Origin: an uncultured Chloroflexus sp.
Lineage (GTDB): Bacteria; Chloroflexota; Chloroflexia; Chloroflexales; Chloroflexaceae
DNA: 64,000 bases
Direction: 5' to 3'
Assembly (NCBI RefSeq): GCF_937951745.1
Contig: NZ_CALFBQ010000016.1
Span: 1-64,000 of the forward strand
The stretch's first letter is position 1, and each line of letters begins with the position of its first letter. The notes below the pieces were generated by a model. It was not told the DNA's origin, ran no database searches, and was given only the letters and a program-made list of their open reading frames with translations. The translations under genes and the position numbers were made by a program. Below, in pieces: positions 1 through 8,690 of the stretch.

Positions 1-235
1 AAAATTTTTGTATCGATTCAATGCATCATTTATAAGCAATGGGTTAAGATTATGTATGTGATTTGTATAAGTTAAACTTCTTATTTGAGTTCTAATTTTC
101 ACATTTTACAATTCATTAACCATTAAAAACATTGTTGTCAAACTTTCAATATGATTTGACAATTTTTTATTATCAATACAAATTTTTATGACAAAATAAG
201 GCTAATATTTAACTTGTCCATTAACACTATCTATG
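1..235. other. AT-rich non-coding block
   Basis: By eye this block is roughly three quarters A+T, while everything after about position 240 is G+C-rich. I see no open reading frame, tRNA or strong repeat in it. It holds several T/A tracts and a possible -35 element TTGACA (156-161) with a weak TACAAA 15 bases later, so it may carry the promoter and UP-like elements of the secreted-protein gene that begins at 425. The junction at about 235-245 is abrupt. It could also be the edge of an inserted segment whose other end lies outside the window. Confidence 0.55.
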
Positions 236-424
236 ATGCCCTCTCTTCACGAGACCGCGCCTCGCCGGCTTGCCGGTTGCTAACGCGCTTCCAGCATCTC
301 CCCTCGCTGGCCAATCCTTATAGCGCATAGAGTACCGTATCGCTACCAAACCGCATTGCCTCACTCTTTCCCAAGGCGTCAAGCAGGATCCCCTTTTCGC
401 CCCATTATCACAAGGAGCACTGCC

Positions 425-3400
425 ATGTTTAGCCCCTCTCTACAACGGCTTTGGCGCGGGATCATCTGTTTGTGGCTCGTGATCGGCCTGTCAGCCGGGA
501 TTGCAACGGCGCAACCGGTGCCGGACTATCAAGCAGGCAGCGCACTGCGAGTATTAATCGATATACCGCCGGCAACTCTCGCCAATAGCTACAACATTAC
601 CACTGACACCACATGGACGTTGGCCAACAGTCCGTATTATGTCGCCTCACTGAGCATTGATAACAACGCTACTCTAACCATAGAACCGGGGGTGCGGGTA
701 GTGTTCTCCCAAAATGGCAGTGTCAGTGTTTGGCAAGGCACCTTGCGCGCGATCGGTACCGCTGCCCAACCCATCACCTTTACCGGCAGCACCGCTGAAG
801 CCGGCTGGTGGCGCGAGTTGGACGTGAGCGGCACTGGCACGGCCGAGATCGAGCAGGCTGTGATTGAATACGGCGGCGGTTACGGCAGCGTCTATGCCGA
901 TGGCGCCGCTAATCTGACTCTGCGCAATGTGACAATTCGCCAATCATCCGGCGAAGGACTACGCCTCTTCAACCGAACCGGTACGACTGTGCTTGAACAA
1001 GTAACCTTCGCGAACAATCGCTGGGGTCTTGCGGTTTACAATGTGGGCAACACAAGCCCAATCGGTGCCATCACGCTGACCGGTTGTACGTTTCAGAACA
1101 ACACAGAATATGGCATCTACCAAGATACCATCAATATGCCGCTTACTTACACGAGTCATACTTTCACCGGCAATGGGTTGGCCGATATTGGCATCAACGG
1201 CGGTGATTTGAGCCGTACCCTCACGCTGGGGCCAACCGGCGCCAAGGTGCGTGTCTTGAATTCTTTTACAGTGCTAGCCGGCGCAACCTTGACCATTTCG
1301 CCGGGAACACGCTTGGAGTTTGCCGACTACAAGAAGATGTTTGTTGAAGGTGCGCTCAACGCTGCCGGCACTGCGACGCAGCCGATTGTGTTCACCGGCG
1401 TCAATAGGGAGGCTGGGGCTTGGCAGGGCATTCAGGTGCAACAAGCTGGTTCGGCAATCCTTGAGTACGCTACCATCGAATATGCAGGTGATTTTTACAA
1501 TGCTGGTCTGAGCAAATTAGGTAGCGGTAATCTTACCTTGCGCAATTCGACCATCAGCGCCTACCGTTTTGGCCTGTACATCACGAACAGCACTGGCCGG
1601 CACGAGATTAGCCGTAATCTCTTTACTGGCAATCGGGTCGGCGTAATGGTGCAAAACCAACCGAGTACGATTGTTTTGACTAACAATTTGATCGAAAACA
1701 GTAGCGAATATGGTGTGCTGAATCAAGACTCCGCAACGGTGTTGGCCCGCTATAACTGGTGGGGGCACGCCAGCGGCCCACGCCATACCACCATCAATCC
1801 TAGCGGTCAAGGCAATCTGGTCAGCGATGGCGTCCTTTTTTACCCGTGGAATGATACCCGCACGGTCGAGCAAACAATTCCTACTCCCACCTACGTGATA
1901 CTCAACACCAGTGGCCCCACCACTGTCAGCTCTGGCGAGCAGGTTGACTACCGGGTGACGCACGAAAATGGCACAAACTTGACCGTGCAAAACGCAGTGT
2001 TGCTAGTGCGCCTGCCGTACCTCGCCACATATGTCGAGAGCAGCGCCGGCGGCATCTATTGGCCGGAACGCCAGCAAGTCTTTTGGAAACTCGGCGATCT
2101 TGCCCCCGGCACGCAAGGCGAGCACTGGGTGCGCGTGCAGTACGATTGGGGCATCCCCAATATGCAAGCTGATAATACGGCAACATTTCTGATCGGCACG
2201 AATTACCTCAACGATAAGCTTGATCCGGCCCCTTATCTCTCATACGTCCCGAGGATCGTCACTGCGCAGCAATCGCTCACCCGCAGCCAATGGGACAGTG
2301 TCGTCGCCAGCGTTAGCCAGCTCAATAACTTATTCACCGCCGCCACTGCTGACAGCTTCCGCTGGATACGAGCTGATCGCGTTACACTCAACAATGGCAA
2401 AACCTATACCCAAGCCATCTTGCTCGACGGTTCCAGCCGGCGCATCCAATTACTCTCCTACGACGGTAGCAAGGCAGTCGCCAGTACCTTCGCCCCCGGT
2501 CGCTTTACAGTCACCGATGGTGCCGGCGGGTACGAATGGTATCGCGCTACCGATGAACAATGGATGTGGGGAAGTTGGGATAGCGCAAACCACGCCCCCC
2601 AACCGGGAACCTTGATAAGTCCGTGCGGCCTTGGTTGTTGCGCGAATAATTGCCTTACCCAAGCGGTTGTCAAGAATCTGATCGGGAAGGTGTCAACGAT
2701 CATCGAGGCAGGTTTCACGGCGGTTAGTTGCTACAAAGCTTTCGAAACGGGCGCCGTCGATGATACAGCAAACTGTGCCGCAAATATTCTCAGCGAAATA
2801 AAAAAGGTAGAGAAGATCTACCCCATCCTTAGTGAAATGATGGACGTCGTCGAGTGCGCCAGCAAATGCGCCGGCGGTTCAACCGAATACGATTGCGAGC
2901 AGGATCAGATCACCTGTGACGCTGCATGGTACAACATCTATGCTTGGCTCGACGTGCCAAGCTATACCGTATGGCGCTGCTACAATGGCTGTTACAGCAA
3001 CGTGCCGCAATTCGTTACCTGCGCGTTCGACCAGTGCTGCATTCCCGGCGTCGGTTGCGGCAATGTCGCCAACGGCGGGCACTGCCGGCCAGAATTGATC
3101 GGCCAAGCCCACGACCCGAACGAGATCCGCGGTCTTGCCGGCGATGTTGTGCCCGGCCAGTGGATGAGCTACACGATTGACTATGAGAATATGGGTAGCG
3201 GGCGCGCGTATGGCGTCTTTGTCAGCGCGCAGCTCGCACCGGTCTTCGATCCGGCAACGCTGCAACTTGGCAGCAATGCAACCTTTTACCCCGACCAACG
3301 GCTGATGGTGTGGGACATCGGCGAACTAGCACCAAACGGCCAAATCGGTTCGACCGGTTCGGTAACGATGACGGTGCGGCTGCGCAGCGATCTGACCACC

Positions 3401-4150
3401 GGAACAGTGGTTGTCCAGCAGGCAACGGTCTATTTCCCCAGTGCACGCGAAGAGACACCCACCAACACGTGGATCAATATCGTGAATCCCTTGGTCGCCG
3501 TGCCACAAGCCGTGACCACCAACTACCAAACGGCACGGACGATCACGCTCAGCGGCTTCGGCGCGAGCGGGTTGATCTACGAGATCGTCGATCAGCCAAG
3601 CCACGGCACCCTCACCGGCGCCCCGCCGAACCTCACCTACACGCCGGGAGCAAACGTAGCTGGCGCCGATGCCTTTACCTTCCGGGTACGCAGCGGCAGC
3701 GTGGCTAGCCGCGTCGCGCAAGTCACGATCACCATCAACGCTAGCGGCGACACTACCCGGCCCACCATCCTCTGGAGCAGTCCAGCCAACAATGCGAGCG
3801 GATTGGTTGCCGGCACGACGCCGGTCTATACCGATACCGTTGGCCCCGTCTTCGCGCCGGCCATTATGCTCGGCGCATCAGAGGCGCTCGATGGCACGAC
3901 GGTGACGACCGGCACAGTGAAGCTCTTGCGCGCCAATGGCACCGAAGTACCGATCAGGGTTTCGTATACGCCATCCAGCAACCAGATCACTATTATGCCG
4001 CGCGAAACCTTGAGCAATGGCACTTATCGCGTGACAGTCACCACCGGGGTGAAGGATATAGCCAACAATACGCTGGCAGCGCCGTACACCACCAGCCTTA
4101 CCATTGGCGTTCCGCCACGACAGGTCTTTGTACCGATGATCCAACGGTAA
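425..4150 (+). CDS. Secreted beta-helix / Ig-like repeat protein
   Basis: A large exported protein of 1241 residues. The ATG at 425 is preferred over the one at 356 because AAGGAG (412-417) sits seven bases before it and a signal peptide follows directly (basic start, then a hydrophobic stretch ending near 'AGIATAQ'). The first 450 or so residues show right-handed beta-helix coils (N-rich 'LTLRN', 'TFTGN' repeats). A DUF11-like surface domain follows, then a Cys-rich insert (about twenty Cys between roughly positions 2625 and 3090), a second DUF11-like domain starting near 'AHDPNEI', a cadherin-like Ig domain and a C-terminal SbsA/Big_5-type Ig domain. The protein ends in 'VFVPMIQR', resembling the short hydrophobic tails of many secreted Chloroflexota proteins. 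Function unknown; probably cell-surface adhesion or glycan contact. It is flanked by the AT-rich block and a terminator hairpin. Confidence 0.85.
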   Translation: MFSPSLQRLWRGIICLWLVIGLSAGIATAQPVPDYQAGSALRVLIDIPPATLANSYNITTDTTWTLANSPYYVASLSIDNNATLTIEPGVRVVFSQNGSVSVWQGTLRAIGTAAQPITFTGSTAEAGWWRELDVSGTGTAEIEQAVIEYGGGYGSVYADGAANLTLRNVTIRQSSGEGLRLFNRTGTTVLEQVTFANNRWGLAVYNVGNTSPIGAITLTGCTFQNNTEYGIYQDTINMPLTYTSHTFTGNGLADIGINGGDLSRTLTLGPTGAKVRVLNSFTVLAGATLTISPGTRLEFADYKKMFVEGALNAAGTATQPIVFTGVNREAGAWQGIQVQQAGSAILEYATIEYAGDFYNAGLSKLGSGNLTLRNSTISAYRFGLYITNSTGRHEISRNLFTGNRVGVMVQNQPSTIVLTNNLIENSSEYGVLNQDSATVLARYNWWGHASGPRHTTINPSGQGNLVSDGVLFYPWNDTRTVEQTIPTPTYVILNTSGPTTVSSGEQVDYRVTHENGTNLTVQNAVLLVRLPYLATYVESSAGGIYWPERQQVFWKLGDLAPGTQGEHWVRVQYDWGIPNMQADNTATFLIGTNYLNDKLDPAPYLSYVPRIVTAQQSLTRSQWDSVVASVSQLNNLFTAATADSFRWIRADRVTLNNGKTYTQAILLDGSSRRIQLLSYDGSKAVASTFAPGRFTVTDGAGGYEWYRATDEQWMWGSWDSANHAPQPGTLISPCGLGCCANNCLTQAVVKNLIGKVSTIIEAGFTAVSCYKAFETGAVDDTANCAANILSEIKKVEKIYPILSEMMDVVECASKCAGGSTEYDCEQDQITCDAAWYNIYAWLDVPSYTVWRCYNGCYSNVPQFVTCAFDQCCIPGVGCGNVANGGHCRPELIGQAHDPNEIRGLAGDVVPGQWMSYTIDYENMGSGRAYGVFVSAQLAPVFDPATLQLGSNATFYPDQRLMVWDIGELAPNGQIGSTGSVTMTVRLRSDLTTGTVVVQQATVYFPSAREETPTNTWINIVNPLVAVPQAVTTNYQTARTITLSGFGASGLIYEIVDQPSHGTLTGAPPNLTYTPGANVAGADAFTFRVRSGSVASRVAQVTITINASGDTTRPTILWSSPANNASGLVAGTTPVYTDTVGPVFAPAIMLGASEALDGTTVTTGTVKLLRANGTEVPIRVSYTPSSNQITIMPRETLSNGTYRVTVTTGVKDIANNTLAAPYTTSLTIGVPPRQVFVPMIQR

Positions 4151-4161
4151 TCTTGGTGGAG

Positions 4162-4190
4162 CGGGGGGCACGCCTTCGGTTTGCCCCCCG
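4162..4190 (+). terminator. Hairpin after secreted-protein gene
   Basis: Perfect 9-bp stem CGGGGGGCA (4162-4170) / TGCCCCCCG (4182-4190) with an 11-base loop, starting 12 bases after the stop codon at 4148-4150. There is no T tract after it, so it may end transcription only weakly or mainly protect the 3' end of the mRNA. Confidence 0.6.
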
Positions 4191-4214
4191 TTACCGGTTG
4201 ACAAGAGAGTAGCT

Positions 4215-4720
4215 TCACCGCAAGATTGTCAACGGCAGCGGCACCGGTTGCGCGGTTACAACCTCACCGTTGCACACCTGAAATTGAGCAATTGGAATAC
4301 CATCAGTGTCAGGACTGAGCATCACGTAAGCGATCTACCGGCCATCCACCGCAGCCCGTGATTGGCTCAGCCACGCCGCCTACGGCTGGCGCGTGGCGAT
4401 CGTTACGTCCACCGCTCCCGCCGCAGATACCGGTAATGTCCCGCGCGCCAGCATCACCGGCCGCTCGGTGCCCGCTTCTGCGCCGAGAATTTCAAAGAGA
4501 TCGGCGCATCCCAGATGCGCGCCGGATGGTGCAACAGTGCGTGGCTATCCCACGCCAGAATCCACGTCTGCAACAATGGATCAGCCCGGCTGCCGAGCAA
4601 GACGGTTGTCATCCGCATCGCCAACGGCCACGTCCAGAGAATGGTCAAAGCCAAAAACCAGCAGAAGGGCCAACTAATATGCCACCAGTACCGCCATCGC
4701 AGCCTCTTCTTTGTTGTCAT
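4215..4720 (-). pseudogene. Decayed multi-pass membrane protein, internally deleted
   Basis: On the minus strand an ATG at 4720 opens a frame that begins like a large multi-pass membrane protein: basic start, hydrophobic helix, then 'LLGSRADPLLQTWILAW' and 'RIWDAPI', a pattern of long Chloroflexota membrane proteins of glycosyltransferase-like type. This frame breaks at about 4495-4515. From there a different minus-strand frame continues with a plausible C-terminus (from 'FEILGAEAG' to 'AQPVPLPLTILR', stop at 4215-4217), interrupted by two in-frame TAG codons. The picture is an N-terminal piece of about 75 residues joined out of frame to a C-terminal piece of about 95 residues, with the centre deleted. 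Family assignment is a guess; the broken state is read directly from the frames. Confidence 0.6.
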
Positions 4721-4795
4721 CAGTCCTGCCGTCTCACTGCAACACCTATTCGGACACACTTACCCCATCGTAGCACACGTACCGCTACTTCCTAC

Positions 4796-6019
4796 TCACC
4801 CTCTCCCGCCGGCCAAGCGCGCCGCTGCCGGCGAGCGCCTGAGGGTCGCCATCGCCCAGATCCCAATCGCCGGACCAATTGCCAACCCGGCAAACGCCCA
4901 CCGCCAACCTACCAGCGCCACCATTGGCGGCACCAGCCAGATCGGGATCAGGGTCAGCAGAAAACCCAAACTGGTTTGCAAGGTCAAAGCAGTACCGGTG
5001 CGTCCGGCGGGTGAGAGTTCGCTCACCGCCGCCGAGAATTGGGCCGAATCAGCAACGACGGTCAAGCCCCAGAGCAGGGCAATGGCAGTAACTAGCCACG
5101 GATTGCCACCAAACGCCAAGCCAATCACCAGCGCGCATCCGCCACTGATGACCATCGCCGCAATCGTTATCGTGGTGCGCCCCAGCCGGTCGGCGAGCGC
5201 GCCGGCCAGCACACTACCGAGACCGCCCATAGCAATTGCGGCAAAGGCTGCAAAGCCAGCCCAATGCGCCGCCACGCCACTTACCTCGAAGCTGGCCAAC
5301 AGGAAGAGCGGCAACCATGCCCACACCGCATACAATTCCCACATGTGGCCGAGATAACCGAGATTCGCTAACAACACGGGCCGCTCGCGCACCACGTCAA
5401 CCACCTGAGACCAGCTAAAGCGCGGCGCAGCCACCCGCAATGGCCCTTCCCGCACCACCGCCGCCACCATCACACCGCCCAATGCTGCTAATCCGGCGGC
5501 CAACAGCAGCGTGCGCCGCCAATCGCCAACTCCGCCTAACACATTGAGCAAGTGCGGCGAAGCCGAACCGATCGTTAGCGCGCCGACTAACACCCCAATC
5601 GCTAACCCCCGCCCGCGCTGTGTCCACGTTGCCATGATCTTCATGCCGACCGGATACACCCCCGCTAGCGCTACGCCGGTCAGAAACCGCAACGGCAACG
5701 CCAGCGCCGGCCCCTCGGCAAACAACGCAATCAACGCTGTGCAGAGGGCCGCGAGTGCCGTCGCCCCGGCAAAAAACCAATGGGTGGGCCAGCGATCGGC
5801 TAACCCCAGCATCGCTGAAGCACATGCGCCCACTGCAAAGCCCAATTGAACCGACATCGTCAACCACGCCCGCCCCGTATCGTCTAACCTCCATTCGGCG
5901 GTTAATACCGGCATTACTGCTGAAGCGGAAAACCATGTGCCTTTTGCCAACAACACTGCTAGCGCCAGCCAAAGGATGACCGGCCACGGACGAGCCGGTT
6001 GAGTGGGGATGGTTGTCAT
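4796..6019 (-). CDS. MFS transporter
   Basis: A 407-residue major facilitator superfamily permease with about twelve hydrophobic segments and no soluble domain. The ATG at 6019 is chosen because GGAG lies at good distance upstream and the longer reading frame adds a non-hydrophobic leader. The first half has the loop after TM2 ('GLADRWP') and the TM4-5 region 'PVGMKIMATWTQRGRGLA' seen in anion/nitrate-type and CynX-like carriers; a second 'GALADRLGRTT' motif A begins the second half. The substrate cannot be told from the sequence. It is transcribed divergently from the decarboxylase operon across a 205-bp gap, which might suggest a link to organic acid metabolism, but that is only positional. 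Confidence 0.85.
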   Translation of the reverse strand: MTTIPTQPARPWPVILWLALAVLLAKGTWFSASAVMPVLTAEWRLDDTGRAWLTMSVQLGFAVGACASAMLGLADRWPTHWFFAGATALAALCTALIALFAEGPALALPLRFLTGVALAGVYPVGMKIMATWTQRGRGLAIGVLVGALTIGSASPHLLNVLGGVGDWRRTLLLAAGLAALGGVMVAAVVREGPLRVAAPRFSWSQVVDVVRERPVLLANLGYLGHMWELYAVWAWLPLFLLASFEVSGVAAHWAGFAAFAAIAMGGLGSVLAGALADRLGRTTITIAAMVISGGCALVIGLAFGGNPWLVTAIALLWGLTVVADSAQFSAAVSELSPAGRTGTALTLQTSLGFLLTLIPIWLVPPMVALVGWRWAFAGLAIGPAIGIWAMATLRRSPAAARLAGGRG

Positions 6020-6097
6020 GCGTTTACTCCGTAAACCAAACGACAATGTACGGTTGCAAAAGAATGACCCTATTTTACTGCACGCAACTATTGCACG

Positions 6098-6106
6098 TGC
6101 TATACT
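6098..6106 (+). promoter_or_regulatory. Extended -10 promoter of the decarboxylase operon
   Basis: TGC followed by TATACT forms an extended -10 element about 120 bases before the mmdA start. No good -35 box is visible at 16-18 bases. On the opposite strand TTGACA and TGCAAT can be read 17 bases apart over the same ground, a possible promoter for the divergent transporter gene. Confidence 0.45.
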
Positions 6107-6224
6107 AACATCTGTCAATACCCGAAACGATCTATCAATCGATCCACCCACTACCCACAACGCCGCTCTGCGTGTGATGATACCGCGAGCGAGCACGACC
6201 GTTCATTCACAGGGAGGGACGACT

Positions 6225-7808
6225 ATGGCTCAGCGCGATACGGAATCATCCGCTACCGCCCCGTTAACCATACGCGCCCGGATCGAGGCTCTCCGCCAGC
6301 AGCGCCACCGGCTCGAACAGGGCGGCGGCCCCGACCGGATCGCTCGCCAGCATCAGGCAGGCAAACTGACTGCCCGCGAACGAGTTCACCTGCTGATTGA
6401 CCCCGATACATTTCAGGAACTTTACCTCTTTGCCCGTCATCGCTGCACTGCCTTCGGCATGGCCGACAAAGAGATGCCCGGTGAAGGTGTCGTTACCGGC
6501 TGTGGCACTGTTGATGGCCGGCAAGTGTTTGTGGCGGCACAGGATTTTACCGTTGCCGGTGGATCGGTTGGCGAGATGCATGCCGATAAGATTTGCCAAA
6601 CGATGGATCTCGCGCTGAAGTGTGGTTCGCCGTTCATTACCATCAATGACAGTGGCGGCGCCCGCATTCAAGAGGGTATTGACGCACTGAGCGGCTATGG
6701 GCGCATCTTTTATCGCAACGTTTTGCTGTCAGGCGTGGTGCCACAAATCGCGATTATCGCCGGCCCCTGCGCTGGCGGCGCTGCTTATTCACCAGCCCTG
6801 ATGGATTTCATCATTATGGTGCGCGGCAGCGAGATGTTCATCACCGGCCCTGAGGTGCTCAAACAAGTGACCGGCGAGCACGTGACCGGTGAAGAGCTGG
6901 GCGGGCCGGAAGCGCAAGTGCGCAGCGGCGTTGCGCATTTTATCGCCGAGAATGATCAAGAAGCGATCGCTATCTGCAAGCGGTTGCTCAGCTTCTTGCC
7001 GTCGAATAATCTCGAAGATCCGCCGGAACGCGGTGATGGTGAATTGCGCTTTTTTTCCGATCCGGCGCTCGATACCATCATTCCCGATGACCCGCGTGAA
7101 CCATACGATGTTATTCCGATCATTAAGCGGCTGGTCGATGACGGTGATTTTCTTGAAATTCAGCACGGCTTCGCTGATAACGCCGTGATCGGCTTTGCCC
7201 GCATTGACGGCAACACCGTAGGGATTGTCGCCAACCAACCGATGGTGATGGCCGGCGTCCTCGATATTGACGCTTCTGACAAGATTGCGCGCTTTGTACG
7301 GTTTTGCAATGCCTTCAATATTCCCTTGATCACGTTCGTTGATGTCCCCGGCTTCTTGCCCGGCGTCGCCCAAGAACGCGGCGGCATTATCCGTCACGGC
7401 GCGAAGATGCTGTTTGCCTATTCGGCGACTACTTCACCAAAGATCACGATCATCTTGCGTAAAGCCTACGGCGGCGCGTATCTGGCGATGTGCGGCAAAG
7501 ACCTCGGCGCTGATCGCGTGGCAGCGTGGCCGAGCAGCGAGATCGCGGTGATGGGGCCGGAAGGCGCGGTCAATATTATCTTCCGTGAGCAGATTAAGCA
7601 AGCGGAAGACCCGGCTGCCGCCCGCGCCGAATTTTTGCGTCTCTATCGGGCTGAATTCGCGTCACCCTACGTTGGCGCGTCCCGCAACCTGATCGATAGC
7701 ATCATTGCGCCGAGCGAAACTCGGCGCTACCTCAGCCTCGCACTTGCATCCCTTCGTACCAAGCGCGAGTTCCGCCCACAGAAGAAGCATGGATTGGTGC
7801 CAATGTAA
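6225..7808 (+). CDS. mmdA: Methylmalonyl-CoA decarboxylase alpha subunit (carboxyltransferase)
   Basis: A 527-residue acyl-CoA carboxyltransferase of the PccB/MmdA family. Known role: moves the carboxyl group between an acyl-CoA and enzyme-bound biotin. Two crotonase-like halves are visible, with the oxyanion-hole segments 'GGARIQEG' and 'GPCAGGAAYSPAL' in the first half and 'GFLPGVAQE' and 'KAYGGAYLAM' in the second. The start at 6225 has GGGAGGG (6212-6218) in front; the in-frame codons upstream are non-coding in character. Because the next genes encode an OadG-like subunit, a biotin carrier and an OadB-like membrane pump, this is best read as the decarboxylating enzyme of a Na+ pump rather than as propionyl-CoA carboxylase; glutaconyl-CoA is an alternative substrate. 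Methylmalonyl-CoA fits the epimerase encoded at 24151. Confidence 0.85.
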   Translation: MAQRDTESSATAPLTIRARIEALRQQRHRLEQGGGPDRIARQHQAGKLTARERVHLLIDPDTFQELYLFARHRCTAFGMADKEMPGEGVVTGCGTVDGRQVFVAAQDFTVAGGSVGEMHADKICQTMDLALKCGSPFITINDSGGARIQEGIDALSGYGRIFYRNVLLSGVVPQIAIIAGPCAGGAAYSPALMDFIIMVRGSEMFITGPEVLKQVTGEHVTGEELGGPEAQVRSGVAHFIAENDQEAIAICKRLLSFLPSNNLEDPPERGDGELRFFSDPALDTIIPDDPREPYDVIPIIKRLVDDGDFLEIQHGFADNAVIGFARIDGNTVGIVANQPMVMAGVLDIDASDKIARFVRFCNAFNIPLITFVDVPGFLPGVAQERGGIIRHGAKMLFAYSATTSPKITIILRKAYGGAYLAMCGKDLGADRVAAWPSSEIAVMGPEGAVNIIFREQIKQAEDPAAARAEFLRLYRAEFASPYVGASRNLIDSIIAPSETRRYLSLALASLRTKREFRPQKKHGLVPM

Positions 7809-7832
7809 GGAGTAGCGATGTAGGGAGGCTGC

Positions 7833-8195
7833 ATGATTGATCCGACTGCCGATCCATTCATTGTCGGTCTGCAAATTACAATCACAGGGGTGAGTATTGT
7901 CTTTATCGTACTGGCGATCGTCGCTATGGCGCTTGGCGCGCTGAGCGCCAGCCAACGTCTGTTCCAGTCTAAGACGGTTGCGCCGCCAACATCGGTGCCG
8001 GCCACCTCAACTTCACAACCGGCGACCGCCGATCACCTTGACCCCCAACTGGTTGCTGTGTTGACGGCAGCCGCTGTCGCAACGTTGCACAAACCGGTGC
8101 GGGTGCTGCGCGTGCGCTACTATCGCCAACCTTCAACAATGTGGACGCGACTAGGCCGGGTGAGCATTATGGCTTCCCACCAACTGCGCCGCTAA
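7833..8195 (+). CDS. mmdD: OadG-family small membrane subunit (delta/gamma)
   Basis: A 120-residue protein with one N-terminal transmembrane helix ('ITGVSIVFIVLAIVAMALG') and a polar tail. This is the layout of OadG/MmdD subunits, which anchor the carboxyltransferase to the membrane pump and help assembly. After the helix comes a Ser/Thr/Pro-rich linker and a stretch 'DPQLVAVLTAAAVATL' common in this family, then a basic end. GGGAGG precedes the ATG at 7833, and the gene starts 24 bases after mmdA. The assignment leans on size, helix position and the neighbouring mmdA, mmdC and mmdB. Confidence 0.8.
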   Translation: MIDPTADPFIVGLQITITGVSIVFIVLAIVAMALGALSASQRLFQSKTVAPPTSVPATSTSQPATADHLDPQLVAVLTAAAVATLHKPVRVLRVRYYRQPSTMWTRLGRVSIMASHQLRR

Positions 8196-8282
8196 CCCGT
8201 CACCACGCAACGGCCCGTCGTCTCCGTAACCGATAGGGGCGCTGCGGCACAGCGTCCCCAGCATCAACAAACCGGAGTCGCT

Positions 8283-8690
8283 ATGAAACGCCTGCGTATT
8301 ACTGTCAATGGTGTCAGTTACGAAGTCGAAGTCGAGGTCTTAGCCGACGATGACGATCCCATGCTCAACGCGCCAACCAGTATCAATGCCTTACCGCCGC
8401 CGAGAGCATCGACGCCGCCGAGTTCAGCACCGGCCCCCACTCCAGCCGCCTCGTCCCCGAACGCTCACCCAACCGGGCCGGGCGTACTGGTGTCGCCTAT
8501 CGCCGGAATTGTGGCTGAAATCAAGGTCAACGTTGGCGATCACGTTAAAGAGAACGATCCGCTGGTCGTGATCGAAGCGATGAAGATGAACTCGAATGTC
8601 AGTTCGCCGGTAGCCGGCACGATTCGCGCGATCAACGTTAAGGTCGGCGATTCGGTGCGGCAAGGCCAACCATTACTGGAGTTTGCCTGA
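8283..8690 (+). CDS. mmdC: Biotin carrier protein of the decarboxylase
   Basis: A 135-residue biotinyl carrier. The N-terminus ('MKRLRITVNGVSYEVEVE') is typical of decarboxylase biotin subunits, a flexible Pro/Ala/Ser-rich linker follows (about residues 35-64), and the C-terminal half is a biotinyl/lipoyl barrel with the biotin attachment motif 'EAMKMN', Lys101 being the acceptor. It swings between the carboxyltransferase site of MmdA and the membrane decarboxylation site of MmdB. The stop codon overlaps the next start (TGATG at 8688-8692), so translation of mmdB is probably coupled. Cytoplasmic, membrane-associated through the complex. Confidence 0.9.
   Translation: MKRLRITVNGVSYEVEVEVLADDDDPMLNAPTSINALPPPRASTPPSSAPAPTPAASSPNAHPTGPGVLVSPIAGIVAEIKVNVGDHVKENDPLVVIEAMKMNSNVSSPVAGTIRAINVKVGDSVRQGQPLLEFA

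Noticed and set aside
1-235. Replication origin in the AT-rich block
   Set aside because: No DnaA-box cluster (TTATCCACA-like) and no dnaA, dnaN or gyr gene in the window.
6225-7808. Biosynthetic propionyl-CoA carboxylase beta subunit
   Set aside because: Not excluded by sequence alone, but the OadG- and OadB-like genes and the absence of a biotin carboxylase gene next to it favour the decarboxylase.
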